In this document: positions 6,105 to 13,289 of the stretch, piece after piece
How positions within the stretch are numbered: position 1 is the first letter of the stretch
Layout of the letters: each line of letters begins with the position of its first letter
DNA from: JTS-RE9 sp964649195
GTDB taxonomy: Bacteria; Planctomycetota; Phycisphaerae; Phycisphaerales; Phycisphaeraceae
Reading direction: 5' to 3'
NCBI GenBank assembly: GCA_964649195.1
Contig: CAZYPK010000147.1
Span: 1-13,289 of the forward strand
DNA: 13,289 nt
Translations under genes and position numbers: made by a program
Notes under the pieces: model-generated
Told to the model about the DNA's origin: nothing
The model's input: the letters and a program-made list of their open reading frames with translations, nothing else
Databases searched by the model: none

Positions 6105-7076
6105 TCACAGCGCCAGTTCCCTGCCGGTGAGCAGGCGATACGCTTCCAGGTATTTTTCGATCGTGCCTTTGATCACATCATCCGGCAGCATCGGCCCCGG
6201 CGGCGTCTTGTCCCACTTGCCCGCCTTGACGAGCTCCTCCAGATAGTTGCGCACGTACTGCTTATCAAAGCTCGGCTGATCCCTGCCCGGCTCATACTGA
6301 TCCACCGGCCAGAAACGCGAGCTGTCCGGTGTGAGCACCTCATCGATCAAAATCGGAATGGTCGGATCACCATCGGCCTCCGAAACAGGCAGACCGAATT
6401 CAAACTTCGTATCCGCAATGATGATGCCTCGCTCGGCTGCATGGTCGCGGGCCATTTTGTAGATATCCAGGCTCAAATCACGCAGTTTCACGCCCAGTTC
6501 CCCGCCTGCGATTTCGCACGACTGCTCGAAGTTGATGTTCTCATCGTGGCCCACATCGGCCTTGGTTGAAGGCGTGTAGATCGGTTCGGGCAGCTTGTCA
6601 CATTGTCTCAGGCCCGGCGGAAGTTTGATGCCGCACACCGTCTGCGACTTCTGATATTCCTTCCAGCCTGAGCCTGCGAGGTAGCCGCGCACCACGCATT
6701 CGACTTTGATCACCTTCGTCATGCGGCCAACCATCACGCGGCCTTTAAGCATGGCGCGATCTTTGTCGGAGAGGCCGGGGATGTCAGCGGGATCAGTCGA
6801 GAGCAGATGATGCTTGAGCCGATCGCCCAGCTTCGATGCGATCATGCTGAACCAGAACTTGCTGATCTGCGTGAGCACCACGCCCTTGTTGGGCACCGCG
6901 TTGGACATCACCACATCGAACGCACTGATGCGATCACTGGCGATGAGGATGAGCGCCTCGCGTCCACTGGCAAGGCGCGTCTCGTAAAGATCGCGCACCT
7001 TGCCCTGACGGCGGCCGGGGAGGGGGAGGTTGGTTTGCATGACGCCGGTGTGTGAATCGGAATTCGCGGTAAGCAT
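6105..7076 (-). CDS. purC: Phosphoribosylaminoimidazole-succinocarboxamide synthase (SAICAR synthetase)
   Basis: Purine biosynthesis enzyme that joins CAIR and aspartate using ATP to give SAICAR, in the cytoplasm. The 323 residues carry the family marks: LPLPGRRQGKVRDLYE (17-32) for nucleotide binding, ASDRISAFDVVM (46-57), VECVVRGYLAGSGWKEY (125-141), DTKFEFG (222-228) and DEVLTPDSSRFWP (245-257). The length fits the longer PurC type also seen in yeast Ade1, not the ~240-residue Bacillus type. The start at 7076 has AGAGA a few bases upstream; in-frame ATGs at 7136, 7097 and 7040 also exist, and 7040 (just before the conserved block) cannot be excluded. It lies 41 bases downstream of the restriction endonuclease stop and may be read from the same transcript. 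Confidence 0.95.
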   Translation of the reverse strand: MLTANSDSHTGVMQTNLPLPGRRQGKVRDLYETRLASGREALILIASDRISAFDVVMSNAVPNKGVVLTQISKFWFSMIASKLGDRLKHHLLSTDPADIPGLSDKDRAMLKGRVMVGRMTKVIKVECVVRGYLAGSGWKEYQKSQTVCGIKLPPGLRQCDKLPEPIYTPSTKADVGHDENINFEQSCEIAGGELGVKLRDLSLDIYKMARDHAAERGIIIADTKFEFGLPVSEADGDPTIPILIDEVLTPDSSRFWPVDQYEPGRDQPSFDKQYVRNYLEELVKAGKWDKTPPGPMLPDDVIKGTIEKYLEAYRLLTGRELAL

Positions 7077-7117
7077 GATGATTCTCTGATCAGTCATAAA
7101 GTAAAAACCGGTGAGGT

Positions 7118-8068
7118 TCACAATGAACACAACCATTGGGTGATGGAAGCAAGCTGCTCGTCATTGGTCAGATTGGCGGCGTTGTCGAGGGTTTCATTTT
7201 GAAGCATGGTCCATATTTCAGCCGCCATGTTCGATTCAACTGCCGCACCGATAAAGAACGTCTTGGGAGCGAGTTGTTTGTTCTTGAAGGAAAACTGAAT
7301 TCGGTTCAATGCGCTGCGTGCGGTCTTCCAGTGCTCGTCGGCTCCCGCAGGATCGATGCCTCCCTTCAATTCGCCGAGAGCAAGGTAGGTGTCGGGCGAT
7401 TGGCGTGCATTTGAAAGATGATCCGGGGAACAATCGAACAGGCAGAGATCGACATTGTTTCCAAAGAGAGGGACTTTCATGTTGTAGAACAGCACTCGCG
7501 GCTTTTCATTCATGCTCCAGGATATGCCACGAAGGGTCAGTTCGATGGCGGCCTCATCGTCGGACATTTCCGACCATTTGCGACTGCCGTTTCCATACCA
7601 GCGATATTCCGTGCCGGCATTGCGCAGATGGGCGATGATTGATCTCGTCAGCTTGCATTGGGCCAGAAAGCCACCCACGTTGCGCATGGAACCCCCCAGC
7701 GTGTCGCCGCGAGTGAGCAGAAAGCGAAATATAAGTTCCTCAACGAAATTGGCTCCTTGAGGTTCAAGGTAGTCACGAATCAAGCCTTCGATGGCCAGCG
7801 ACTTGTCAGAATCTTGGAGATGTTTTGCAGCTTTGTCAGACACTCCAGCCGCCGTCAATAATGCTGCTTGAATATGCGGCATTGCAATCAGTTCGGATGG
7901 AGACATCGCGTGCAGGGCCGCGGCTTTCAAGGCGCGCGCCTGCGCCACCAACGGCGTGGCCCGGCGATTCCTTTCAAGCGCCAGTGCCACGAAACCGGCA
8001 CGGACAGCTTCATAGGAGGTCACCAGAGACGCGCTCGAATCGAGATGATGGCGGTAGGGGTTGGGCAT
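7118..8068 (-). CDS. AvaI/BsoBI-family type II restriction endonuclease
   Basis: A 316-residue nuclease, close to the lengths I recall for AvaI (about 315) and BsoBI (about 323), which cut CYCGRG. The PD-(D/E)xK-type centre is seen as NVDLCLF with Asp207 and LGELKGGIDPAGADEHWKTA with Glu233, Lys235 and His246. The Glu-x-Lys plus His spacing (13 residues) equals that of Glu240, Lys242 and His253 in the BsoBI structure, as I recall it. A further block, FFIGAAVESNMAAEIWTML (271-289), is also family-like. The ATG at 8068 follows the methyltransferase stop by two bases, implying translational coupling; the frame is open to 8098 but that overlaps the methyltransferase. The gene is intact. The target sequence is inferred from family only. 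No controller (C) protein is encoded next to it. Confidence 0.88.
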   Translation of the reverse strand: MPNPYRHHLDSSASLVTSYEAVRAGFVALALERNRRATPLVAQARALKAAALHAMSPSELIAMPHIQAALLTAAGVSDKAAKHLQDSDKSLAIEGLIRDYLEPQGANFVEELIFRFLLTRGDTLGGSMRNVGGFLAQCKLTRSIIAHLRNAGTEYRWYGNGSRKWSEMSDDEAAIELTLRGISWSMNEKPRVLFYNMKVPLFGNNVDLCLFDCSPDHLSNARQSPDTYLALGELKGGIDPAGADEHWKTARSALNRIQFSFKNKQLAPKTFFIGAAVESNMAAEIWTMLQNETLDNAANLTNDEQLASITQWLCSL

Positions 8069-8070
8069 GA

Positions 8071-9519
8071 CTATTGTTTGCGCCAGACATAGACGCATTT
8101 GCGCAGGGCATCGCGGCCATGAGCGCCCATCTGCTGGCTGCTGTTGCCTTTTCCCGTGGGCAGAACGAGAATCTTCTCCACATCGAAGCCCAGGTCCTGG
8201 GCGAAATCGGAAAGGATCACATCCACGGCCACGCTGACGCCGGCATAACGAACATTGTCATTGACCATGATGAGCGGTGTTCCCTTTTTGAGAACGCGTC
8301 CACATTCGGCAATGACGCAGGCCATTTCGTAGAAGTATCCCCGGACCATGCGAGGGATGCCGTTGTTGTTGAGCCGATCCGCCTGTTTCTCCACGTCCAA
8401 GTATGCAAGGATGGCTTGCAGGAGTTCGTGTCTGTCCGCAGCCGCGACAGCCGGAGTCCAATTCGCGTTCATGGCCAGCAGGTCTTTCGCACGGTTTTCA
8501 ACCGTGCAACTGAGCATTTCCTGCCGCAGTTCGACGAGGCCCTCTTCGTCAACGCCAAGCAGGGCCAGTTCCAGCGCGTAGGTGCGGGTGTAATCGTAAC
8601 GATTGCAGTAGGGTGGAGAGGTCATCACCACATCGAACGATTCGGATGGCATAGAAGGGAGAACTTTCAAACATGATCCTGCATGAAGCTCAATGGCGGC
8701 ACGGACCCGTTCGGAGGCGAACAGGTCGTTTGCCTTCGACGGATATTGCAAGTCCTCCGTCACCTGGCGCAACTTGGCGCAGATGGCTTCATCGAACGAC
8801 CATATCCTCCCCTTGTCAAATGTCTTTCCGCCGGTTTGTCTTCCTGATCGATGATCCCATCGAAGATATTGGCCGTCCTTTCGAGTGAAACTGATCTGTT
8901 CAAGAATGCAAAGCAGAGCGAAATACAGAACACGGCGAACGCGCGGCGGTTCATCTTCCAGCATTCCCAGATAACGCCGGATCGAGGCGGATGTCTCATC
9001 CGGATATGCCCCTCTGGTGATCCGCAATTCGTTGTACGTACCTGTCCGGCGTGAATCGCGCCAAGGGCATTCCTCAAGGTGGCGGGTAAGCGCCTTGGTG
9101 TCCTTGGCGGTCAGTTCCCAATCGATCACTTGTTTTGTGTGAATGACCTGCTGGCCGATGGGCAGGAGTTCGATGCCTTCCGCTCGAAGCCCCAATTCAC
9201 CTGCCGCGAACAGGGCCGTGCCGATGCCGGCGAAGGGGTCCAGTAGTTTTCCGCCTGTTACAGCACATTCGCGGAGCATATGTTCGACGAGATCAGCGGA
9301 GAAGGCTTCCTTATACTTGAACCAGCGATAGAACGGTCGTTCTTTGTTTGCCTGGAAGCTGACCAGCGACCGACTGAGATTGGGCTGTTGGATCAGTTTG
9401 CCGCGATAACGTCGTTCCTGCTTCGCACTGAGTTTCGCAATTTTCAGGGCAGCAACGTCTGGTTCCGTGGGGATCGGGACAGGTGCATTAATGTCGAACA
9501 AGGCGTCAAGTGGTTTCAT
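8071..9519 (-). CDS. DNA methyltransferase, probably N4-cytosine, partner of the AvaI-type nuclease
   Basis: A 482-residue modification enzyme that should protect the host at the nuclease's site. The S-adenosylmethionine motif LLDPFAGIGTALFAAGELGL is at 92-111 with the acidic GIEL (115-118) after it. The catalytic motif TSPPYCNRYDYTRTY is at 300-314, and SPPY (instead of DPPY) is typical of N4-cytosine enzymes. An upstream block FYRWFKYKEAFSADLVEHML (63-82) resembles motif X. About 200 residues separate the binding and catalytic motifs and may hold the target-recognition region (alpha-type order). The ATG at 9519 has GGTGA about nine bases upstream. It is translated before the endonuclease, an order that lets modification precede cutting. 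Confidence 0.9.
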   Translation of the reverse strand: MKPLDALFDINAPVPIPTEPDVAALKIAKLSAKQERRYRGKLIQQPNLSRSLVSFQANKERPFYRWFKYKEAFSADLVEHMLRECAVTGGKLLDPFAGIGTALFAAGELGLRAEGIELLPIGQQVIHTKQVIDWELTAKDTKALTRHLEECPWRDSRRTGTYNELRITRGAYPDETSASIRRYLGMLEDEPPRVRRVLYFALLCILEQISFTRKDGQYLRWDHRSGRQTGGKTFDKGRIWSFDEAICAKLRQVTEDLQYPSKANDLFASERVRAAIELHAGSCLKVLPSMPSESFDVVMTSPPYCNRYDYTRTYALELALLGVDEEGLVELRQEMLSCTVENRAKDLLAMNANWTPAVAAADRHELLQAILAYLDVEKQADRLNNNGIPRMVRGYFYEMACVIAECGRVLKKGTPLIMVNDNVRYAGVSVAVDVILSDFAQDLGFDVEKILVLPTGKGNSSQQMGAHGRDALRKCVYVWRKQ

Positions 9520-9582
9520 GGGGCGTTTTCACCGATGGGGAGTGAAATTCGAAACATGGCGGGCGGCCACCCTGCATCAGAT

Positions 9583-9909
9583 TCATTTGATGGATTTCTC
9601 GTCTCTTGCAGGTGATTTCCCAAGGTCGATATTCGGAACGGGCGAAGTCGGGATTGGATGGCGGGGACGGTTTTTGAGAATTCGACGGGTTGCGAACATG
9701 ACCAATGACAATCCGAAGAGCCCAAGTGCGATCAGGAACAGACGTTGAGCCTGTGGTGGGACAGTCTTTGTCGCCCCAAACGGCATGAGCATGTAATTAA
9801 TGCCGAATCCAAGGAGAAGCAAAATGCAAAGTGCAATGCCGAATCCAAGAGAGATCGCCATGATGGCCTCAACCGCTACGGTGATCACCTTGTGTTTCGT
9901 TGTGCTCAT
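9583..9909 (-). CDS. Small two-helix membrane protein of unknown function
   Basis: A 108-residue protein with two hydrophobic segments (about 15-42 and 56-75), a short polar link, and a basic, proline-rich tail (RRILKNRPRHPIP, 75-87) predicted to lie in the cytoplasm. I do not recognise a family. It begins 20 bases after the pheS stop and ends 63 bases before the methyltransferase, so it may be co-transcribed with both. The ATG at 9909 is chosen; an ATG three codons upstream (9918) is equally possible, and neither has a strong ribosome site. Confidence 0.65.
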   Translation of the reverse strand: MSTTKHKVITVAVEAIMAISLGFGIALCILLLLGFGINYMLMPFGATKTVPPQAQRLFLIALGLFGLSLVMFATRRILKNRPRHPIPTSPVPNIDLGKSPARDEKSIK

Positions 9910-9929
9910 GGATTGCACTTGGAAGTCGA

Positions 9930-10919
9930 TCAGAACTGCCTTAAAAACCGCACATCATTTTCGAACAGCCAGCGGATGTCCTCGATGCCGTACTTTCGCA
10001 TGGCGAGTCGTTCGATGCCCAGGCCGAAGGCGAAGCCGGTCCAGATTTCGGGGTCGTAGCCGACGGCTTTGAAGACGTTGGGATCGACCATGCCGCAGCC
10101 GCCGATTTCGATCCACTTGTCTTCGCCGCGCACTTTCATCTTCACGTACATCTCCGCGGAGGGTTCGGTGAAGGGGAAATAGCTGGGGAAGAGTTTCACT
10201 TCCGCATCCTCGCCGAAGAAGGCCTTGGCGAATTGCAGCAGGGTGGATTTGAGATCGACCATGCTCACGTTTTTGTCCACGTACAAACCTTCGACCTGGT
10301 GGAACATGGAGAAGTGCGTGGCATCGTGCTCATCGGGCCGATAGACGCGGCCGGTGGCGACGATGCGGATGGGGGGCTGCGTTTTTTCCATCACGCGAAT
10401 CTGGATGGTGCTGGTCTGCGAGCGCATCAGCTCCTGTTCGCTGACGTAGAAGTTGTCGAGCGGATCGCGGGCCGGGTGCTGCCGGGGGATGTTGAGGGCG
10501 ACGAAGTTGTGATAGTCGTCCTCGATCTCCGGGCCGGTGGCGACATCGAAACCCATGCGGCCGAACACTTCGAGCAGTTCATCGATGGACTGCGTGATGA
10601 CATGCGACCGGCCCAGGCGCGGAGGCAGGCCGGGCTCGGTGACATCGATCACGGATGATTTCTTTTTGACGGTGCCATCGCCAAGCTCGGCCTTGCGGGC
10701 TTCGAAGGCGGCTTCGACTTTCTGCCGCAGTTCGTTGGCCTTCTGTCCGAAGGCGGGCTTCTGATCGCGCGGCACATCCTTGAGCAGCGCCATCAGTTCC
10801 CTGAGCGCGCCCTTGGCGCCCAGATAGGCGATGCGGAAGGCTTCCAGTTCGGCGGCGGATTTCACGGCAGCGAGCGAAGTTTGCGCCTGCTTGTCCAGTT
10901 GTTCGATGCGGTCGAGCAT
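9930..10919 (-). CDS. pheS: Phenylalanyl-tRNA synthetase alpha subunit
   Basis: Catalytic subunit of the heterotetrameric class II enzyme that charges tRNA-Phe. The 329 residues have a coiled-coil N-terminal arm (1-80), then the class II core: GRMGFDVATGPEIEDDYHNF (120-139), the ATP-binding motif 2 region RVYRPDEHDATHFSMFHQVE (191-210), KLFPSYFPFTEPSAEM (242-257), EIGGCGMVDP (271-280) and motif 3 GFAFGLGIERLAMRKYGIED (295-314), ending NDVRFLRQF. The ATG at 10919 matches the normal PheS start; the frame runs on to 11042, but that part lies in the promoter and repeat region. No strong ribosome site precedes it. The pheT gene, usually next in line, is absent downstream. Confidence 0.96.
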   Translation of the reverse strand: MLDRIEQLDKQAQTSLAAVKSAAELEAFRIAYLGAKGALRELMALLKDVPRDQKPAFGQKANELRQKVEAAFEARKAELGDGTVKKKSSVIDVTEPGLPPRLGRSHVITQSIDELLEVFGRMGFDVATGPEIEDDYHNFVALNIPRQHPARDPLDNFYVSEQELMRSQTSTIQIRVMEKTQPPIRIVATGRVYRPDEHDATHFSMFHQVEGLYVDKNVSMVDLKSTLLQFAKAFFGEDAEVKLFPSYFPFTEPSAEMYVKMKVRGEDKWIEIGGCGMVDPNVFKAVGYDPEIWTGFAFGLGIERLAMRKYGIEDIRWLFENDVRFLRQF

Positions 10920-11032
10920 GGCGGACAGGATAGCGAATGGGGAGGTGTTTCGCGTACATCGTTCGCCGGGGGTTCGCCGGGGGTTCGCCGAGGCGAACGG
11001 CCAACTATGATGGGTGGACAGGAGGTTTCGCC
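10920..11032. promoter_or_regulatory. Divergent intergenic region with 11-bp repeat and perfect hairpin
   Basis: This spacer between pheS (leftward) and the SGNH hydrolase gene (rightward) must hold both promoters, though no clear -35/-10 boxes can be named. It contains three 11-bp units, GTTCGCCGGGG, GTTCGCCGGGG, GTTCGCCGAGG (10961-10993). The last unit runs into a perfect hairpin, GTTCGCC GA GGCGAAC (10983-10998). A strong ribosome site GGAGG (11021-11025) serves the rightward gene. Confidence 0.6.
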
Positions 11033-12250
11033 ATGAATCCAATCATTCGTTGTTGTGCCATGATGATCGTCGCTGTTTTGACGGTGTTGCATGGGTCGGT
11101 GACGGCTCAGACATCGCCCGCTGCACCGCCGGTGACGACCGATCGCAATCTGAACCTGCGCGACTCCACGCGCAACAGCCATGCGGTTTTCACCAGGACC
11201 GGCAAAGGTCACGTCGCCTTCATCGGCGGGTCGATCACCGAGATGAACGGCTACCGGCCGATGCTGCAAAACATGCTCAGGAAAAAGTTCCCCGCCACGC
11301 AGTTCACCTTCACCGATGCGGGCATCGCTTCAACCTGTTCGACCACCGGCGCCCATCGCTTGCACGAGGATGTGCTCAGCAAAGGCAAGGTCGATCTCTT
11401 CTTCATCGAGTTTGCGGTGAATGATGATCAGGATGCGAGCCACGCCGGCCGCGATGCGATTCGCGGGCTGGAAGGAATCATTCGTCAGTGCCGGGCGAGC
11501 AATCCGCAGATGGACATCATCGTGACGCACTTCGTGAACGAAAGCATGATTGCGCGATATCAGAAGGGGCAGCCGACGATTTCGATCGAGGCTCATGAAG
11601 CGGTTTGCAAGGCATACGGCATCAGCAGCGTGTTGCTGGCGAAGGAAGTGTCGCAGCTCATCGAGGAGAATAAGCTGACGTGGAAGATTTATGGCGGCAC
11701 GCATCCCGGGCCGGTGGGCAATGCGCTGGCGGCACAGATGTGCGCACAGGTGCTGGAGGCTTCATGGAAGAATCCTGCGGAGGCGGCGAGCGATTACGCG
11801 ATGCCTTCGCAAGCGGTGGATGCAGGGCACTACGGCGGCGGGAAGTTCATCGACGTTTCAGCGACGAAGATGGGCGATGGCTGGACGGTGAGCGTGCCGG
11901 ATTGGAAAAAGATTCCCGGCAGTTTCCGCGATCGCTTCGGCGGCAAGCCGGTGCTGATGAGTACAAAGCCTGGCGCGGGGGCGTCGCTGAAGTTCGAGGG
12001 GCAGGCGGTGGGTGTGTTTGTGCTGGCCGGGCCTGATGCGGGGATATTGGAAGTGAGCGTCGATGGCGGGCCGTGGAGCAAGGTGAATCTGTTTCATCGC
12101 TTCAGCGGCGGGTTGCACTATCCGCGCACGGTGATGCTGGCGACCGACCTGAAGCCCGGCCCGCATGAAGTTTCGATTCGCCTCAGTGAAGAGCAGGCCA
12201 AAGGGAGCAAGGGGACGGCGGCACGCATCCTGAAGTGGGCGGTGAACTGA
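11033..12250 (+). CDS. Secreted SGNH/GDSL-family hydrolase with C-terminal domain
   Basis: A 405-residue protein with a signal peptide (hydrophobic 9-24, probable cleavage after TAQ). The SGNH fold occupies about 55-245: block I IGGSIT with nucleophile Ser67, block II glycine in DAGIAST (Gly98), block III AVND (Asn130), and block V THPGPVGN with His224. The GGSIT form replaces the more usual GDS. The Asp commonly three residues before the His is Gly221 here. Residues about 260-405 form a separate beta-rich domain with many aromatic and Gly residues. The enzyme likely removes acyl groups from carbohydrates outside the cytoplasm, but the substrate is not shown. GGAGG lies seven bases before the ATG at 11033, which fixes the start. 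Confidence 0.87.
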   Translation: MNPIIRCCAMMIVAVLTVLHGSVTAQTSPAAPPVTTDRNLNLRDSTRNSHAVFTRTGKGHVAFIGGSITEMNGYRPMLQNMLRKKFPATQFTFTDAGIASTCSTTGAHRLHEDVLSKGKVDLFFIEFAVNDDQDASHAGRDAIRGLEGIIRQCRASNPQMDIIVTHFVNESMIARYQKGQPTISIEAHEAVCKAYGISSVLLAKEVSQLIEENKLTWKIYGGTHPGPVGNALAAQMCAQVLEASWKNPAEAASDYAMPSQAVDAGHYGGGKFIDVSATKMGDGWTVSVPDWKKIPGSFRDRFGGKPVLMSTKPGAGASLKFEGQAVGVFVLAGPDAGILEVSVDGGPWSKVNLFHRFSGGLHYPRTVMLATDLKPGPHEVSIRLSEEQAKGSKGTAARILKWAVN

Positions 12251-12287
12251 GGCTGGCACGGCGCATTTCATCGCTGCTCAGCCGCCT

Positions 12288-12333
12288 GACGCGCAGCGAG
12301 GACGCTGCGGCTAAAATACAGCAGGGCGTCTCA
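12288..12333. repeat. 46-bp palindromic repeat, copy 1
   Basis: It begins GACGCGCAGCGAGGACGCTG. CGCAGCG and CGCTGCG form a 7-bp stem with an AGGA loop, and the outer GACGC is matched by GCGTC near the other end. It lies 37 bases after the SGNH hydrolase stop. The second copy starts 57 bases later. Confidence 0.9.
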
Positions 12334-12344
12334 TAGCTTGAACG

Positions 12345-12390
12345 GACGCGCAGCGAGGACGCTGCGGCTAAAATGCAGCAGGGCGTCTCA
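12345..12390. repeat. 46-bp palindromic repeat, copy 2
   Basis: Same orientation as copy 1 and different at only one base (AAAATGC against AAAATAC). It ends about ten bases before the ribosome site of the next gene, so its hairpin falls in that gene's leader. An 11-base spacer separates the two copies. Confidence 0.9.
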
Positions 12391-12409
12391 ACCTTCAACG
12401 GAGAGAACG

Positions 12410-13228
12410 ATGCTGCGCACCGCCATGATTCTGATGTTGCTCCTGCCTGGCACGGCAAGCCCGCTGATCGCCGCCGAAAATGAGAAGGGGATGACCGTCA
12501 CCGTCGAACGTGTGGAGGAGTTTCGCTCCAAGGCGATCGATGGGAAGGCGGATGATGGCGGGCTTTCATCGTTGATGGTTCACGTGCTGGTCAAAGGCGA
12601 GAGGATCGCCGGTGCAGTGCGGTTCGGCGAACTGACCTTCAAGGCGACGGACGACAAGGGCAACGAACTGAAGATGCGGGCCGGCGTGACGGACGGCAAG
12701 AATCTTCAGGAGGTTGACCGCAGCGGCAGATCGCCGGAGGAATCGCTGCCTTCGGACACGATCAGGCTGGAGCTGATGATGGATGCCCCGCCTCGCGCCG
12801 CGACGCAGGTGGCGAAGCTGGAGGGTTCGGTGAAGCTGGTGGTGGGCACGCGGGCGCAGGTGGTCGTCGATGCGCCGCAGGACAAGGTCAACAAGGAGAT
12901 CGAAGATGGTGCGCTCAAGGCGGCGGGCGTGAAGGTGATGCTCATGTCCTTCAACCCCAGGGGCGGCGCCGGGCTGGGTGTCTATGCCCGGTTCCGCGTG
13001 ATCGGCAAGGGGTGGGCGATCGTGGAGATGGCGGCGCTCGATGATCAGGGCAAGGTGCGCAGCATCGGTGGCGGCGGTGGATCGGGCGTGGGCGTCGTGC
13101 CTTCCATCACCTACGAAATCTTCGGCGAACAGCCGCTGCCCGAAGGATCGAAGCTGCGCCTGACGGTGCTCACCGATGTGAAGGAAATCACCGTGCCCAT
13201 CGAGATCAAGGATGTCCCGCTGCCTTGA
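12410..13228 (+). CDS. Secreted protein of unknown function
   Basis: A 272-residue protein with a short signal peptide (hydrophobic 6-21, probable cleavage near LIAA at 19-22). The mature part alternates short hydrophobic and charged stretches typical of beta-sandwich domains, in two similar-sized halves (about 25-140 and 145-272), joined by a linker with DAPQDKVNKEIEDG. A glycine-rich loop SIGGGGGSGVGVV is near the end. No catalytic motif or known family is recognised. The ATG at 12410 is fixed by GGAGAG five bases upstream. The reading frame stays open upstream to 12338, but this part lies in the palindromic repeat. No terminator is visible in the 61 bases after the stop. Confidence 0.75.
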   Translation: MLRTAMILMLLLPGTASPLIAAENEKGMTVTVERVEEFRSKAIDGKADDGGLSSLMVHVLVKGERIAGAVRFGELTFKATDDKGNELKMRAGVTDGKNLQEVDRSGRSPEESLPSDTIRLELMMDAPPRAATQVAKLEGSVKLVVGTRAQVVVDAPQDKVNKEIEDGALKAAGVKVMLMSFNPRGGAGLGVYARFRVIGKGWAIVEMAALDDQGKVRSIGGGGGSGVGVVPSITYEIFGEQPLPEGSKLRLTVLTDVKEITVPIEIKDVPLP

Positions 13229-13289
13229 GAGGCTGGAACATGGGTGTCCGGCTGGTATCCGGCGATTTGTATCCGCAGGGTAAAAGCAT
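13229..13289. other. Trailing intergenic sequence
   Basis: Sixty-one bases with three GTATCC/GTGTCC-like words (near 13235, 13247 and 13269) and the final 15 bases GCAGGGTAAAAGCAT, the exact reverse complement of 99-113. No gene is visible. Confidence 0.4.

Noticed and set aside
7077..7136. 20-residue extension of PurC overlapping the endonuclease gene end
   Set aside because: No ribosome site at 7136, and the added residues are not part of the PurC family; AGAGA precedes 7076.
12338..12409. 24-residue extension of the last secreted protein
   Set aside because: It is encoded by the 46-bp repeat and would bury the signal peptide; GGAGAG supports 12410.

Overview
The window most likely comes from a bacterium of the phylum Planctomycetota, possibly class Phycisphaerae. 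This rests on high GC outside the central cluster, an ECF sigma factor paired with an anti-sigma/YfbK-type membrane protein, an FtsW-type glycosyltransferase, secreted SGNH hydrolases, and intergenic spaces filled with several families of short 'word' repeats. It is an inference from gene style; no rRNA is present to settle it.

Layout. Left part (1-2265): a 20-bp tandem repeat, an ftsW-like gene (+), a heptamer-repeat intergenic region, and a small lipoprotein gene (+) that converges on the next block through a hexamer-repeat hairpin. Second block (2263-5769, all minus): an ECF sigma factor, a transmembrane anti-sigma factor fused to the flanking domains of a YfbK/VWA protein but lacking the VWA domain itself, and a secreted HExxH protein. 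These three may form one regulated unit. Two nearly identical ~42-bp palindromic repeats bracket the sigma gene, and its 3' end carries an in-frame 9-bp repeat tail.

Third block (6105-10919, all minus): pheS, a small two-helix membrane protein, a DNA methyltransferase and an AvaI/BsoBI-type restriction endonuclease (two bases apart), then purC, closed by a clear Rho-independent terminator at 5920-5962. The restriction-modification pair sits between two housekeeping genes and parts of it have lower GC, which suggests horizontal acquisition. pheT is not next to pheS.

Right part (10920-13289, plus): a divergent intergenic region with an 11-bp repeat and perfect hairpin, a secreted SGNH/GDSL hydrolase with a C-terminal domain, a duplicated 46-bp palindromic element, and a secreted protein of unknown function. 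No tRNA, rRNA, CRISPR array, transposase or phage gene was seen.

The most unusual item is the sigma/anti-sigma locus: its anti-sigma protein keeps recognisable YfbK N-terminal and C-terminal modules but has lost the metal-binding VWA core cleanly and in frame. The AvaI-type restriction-modification system is the clearest functional accessory module.
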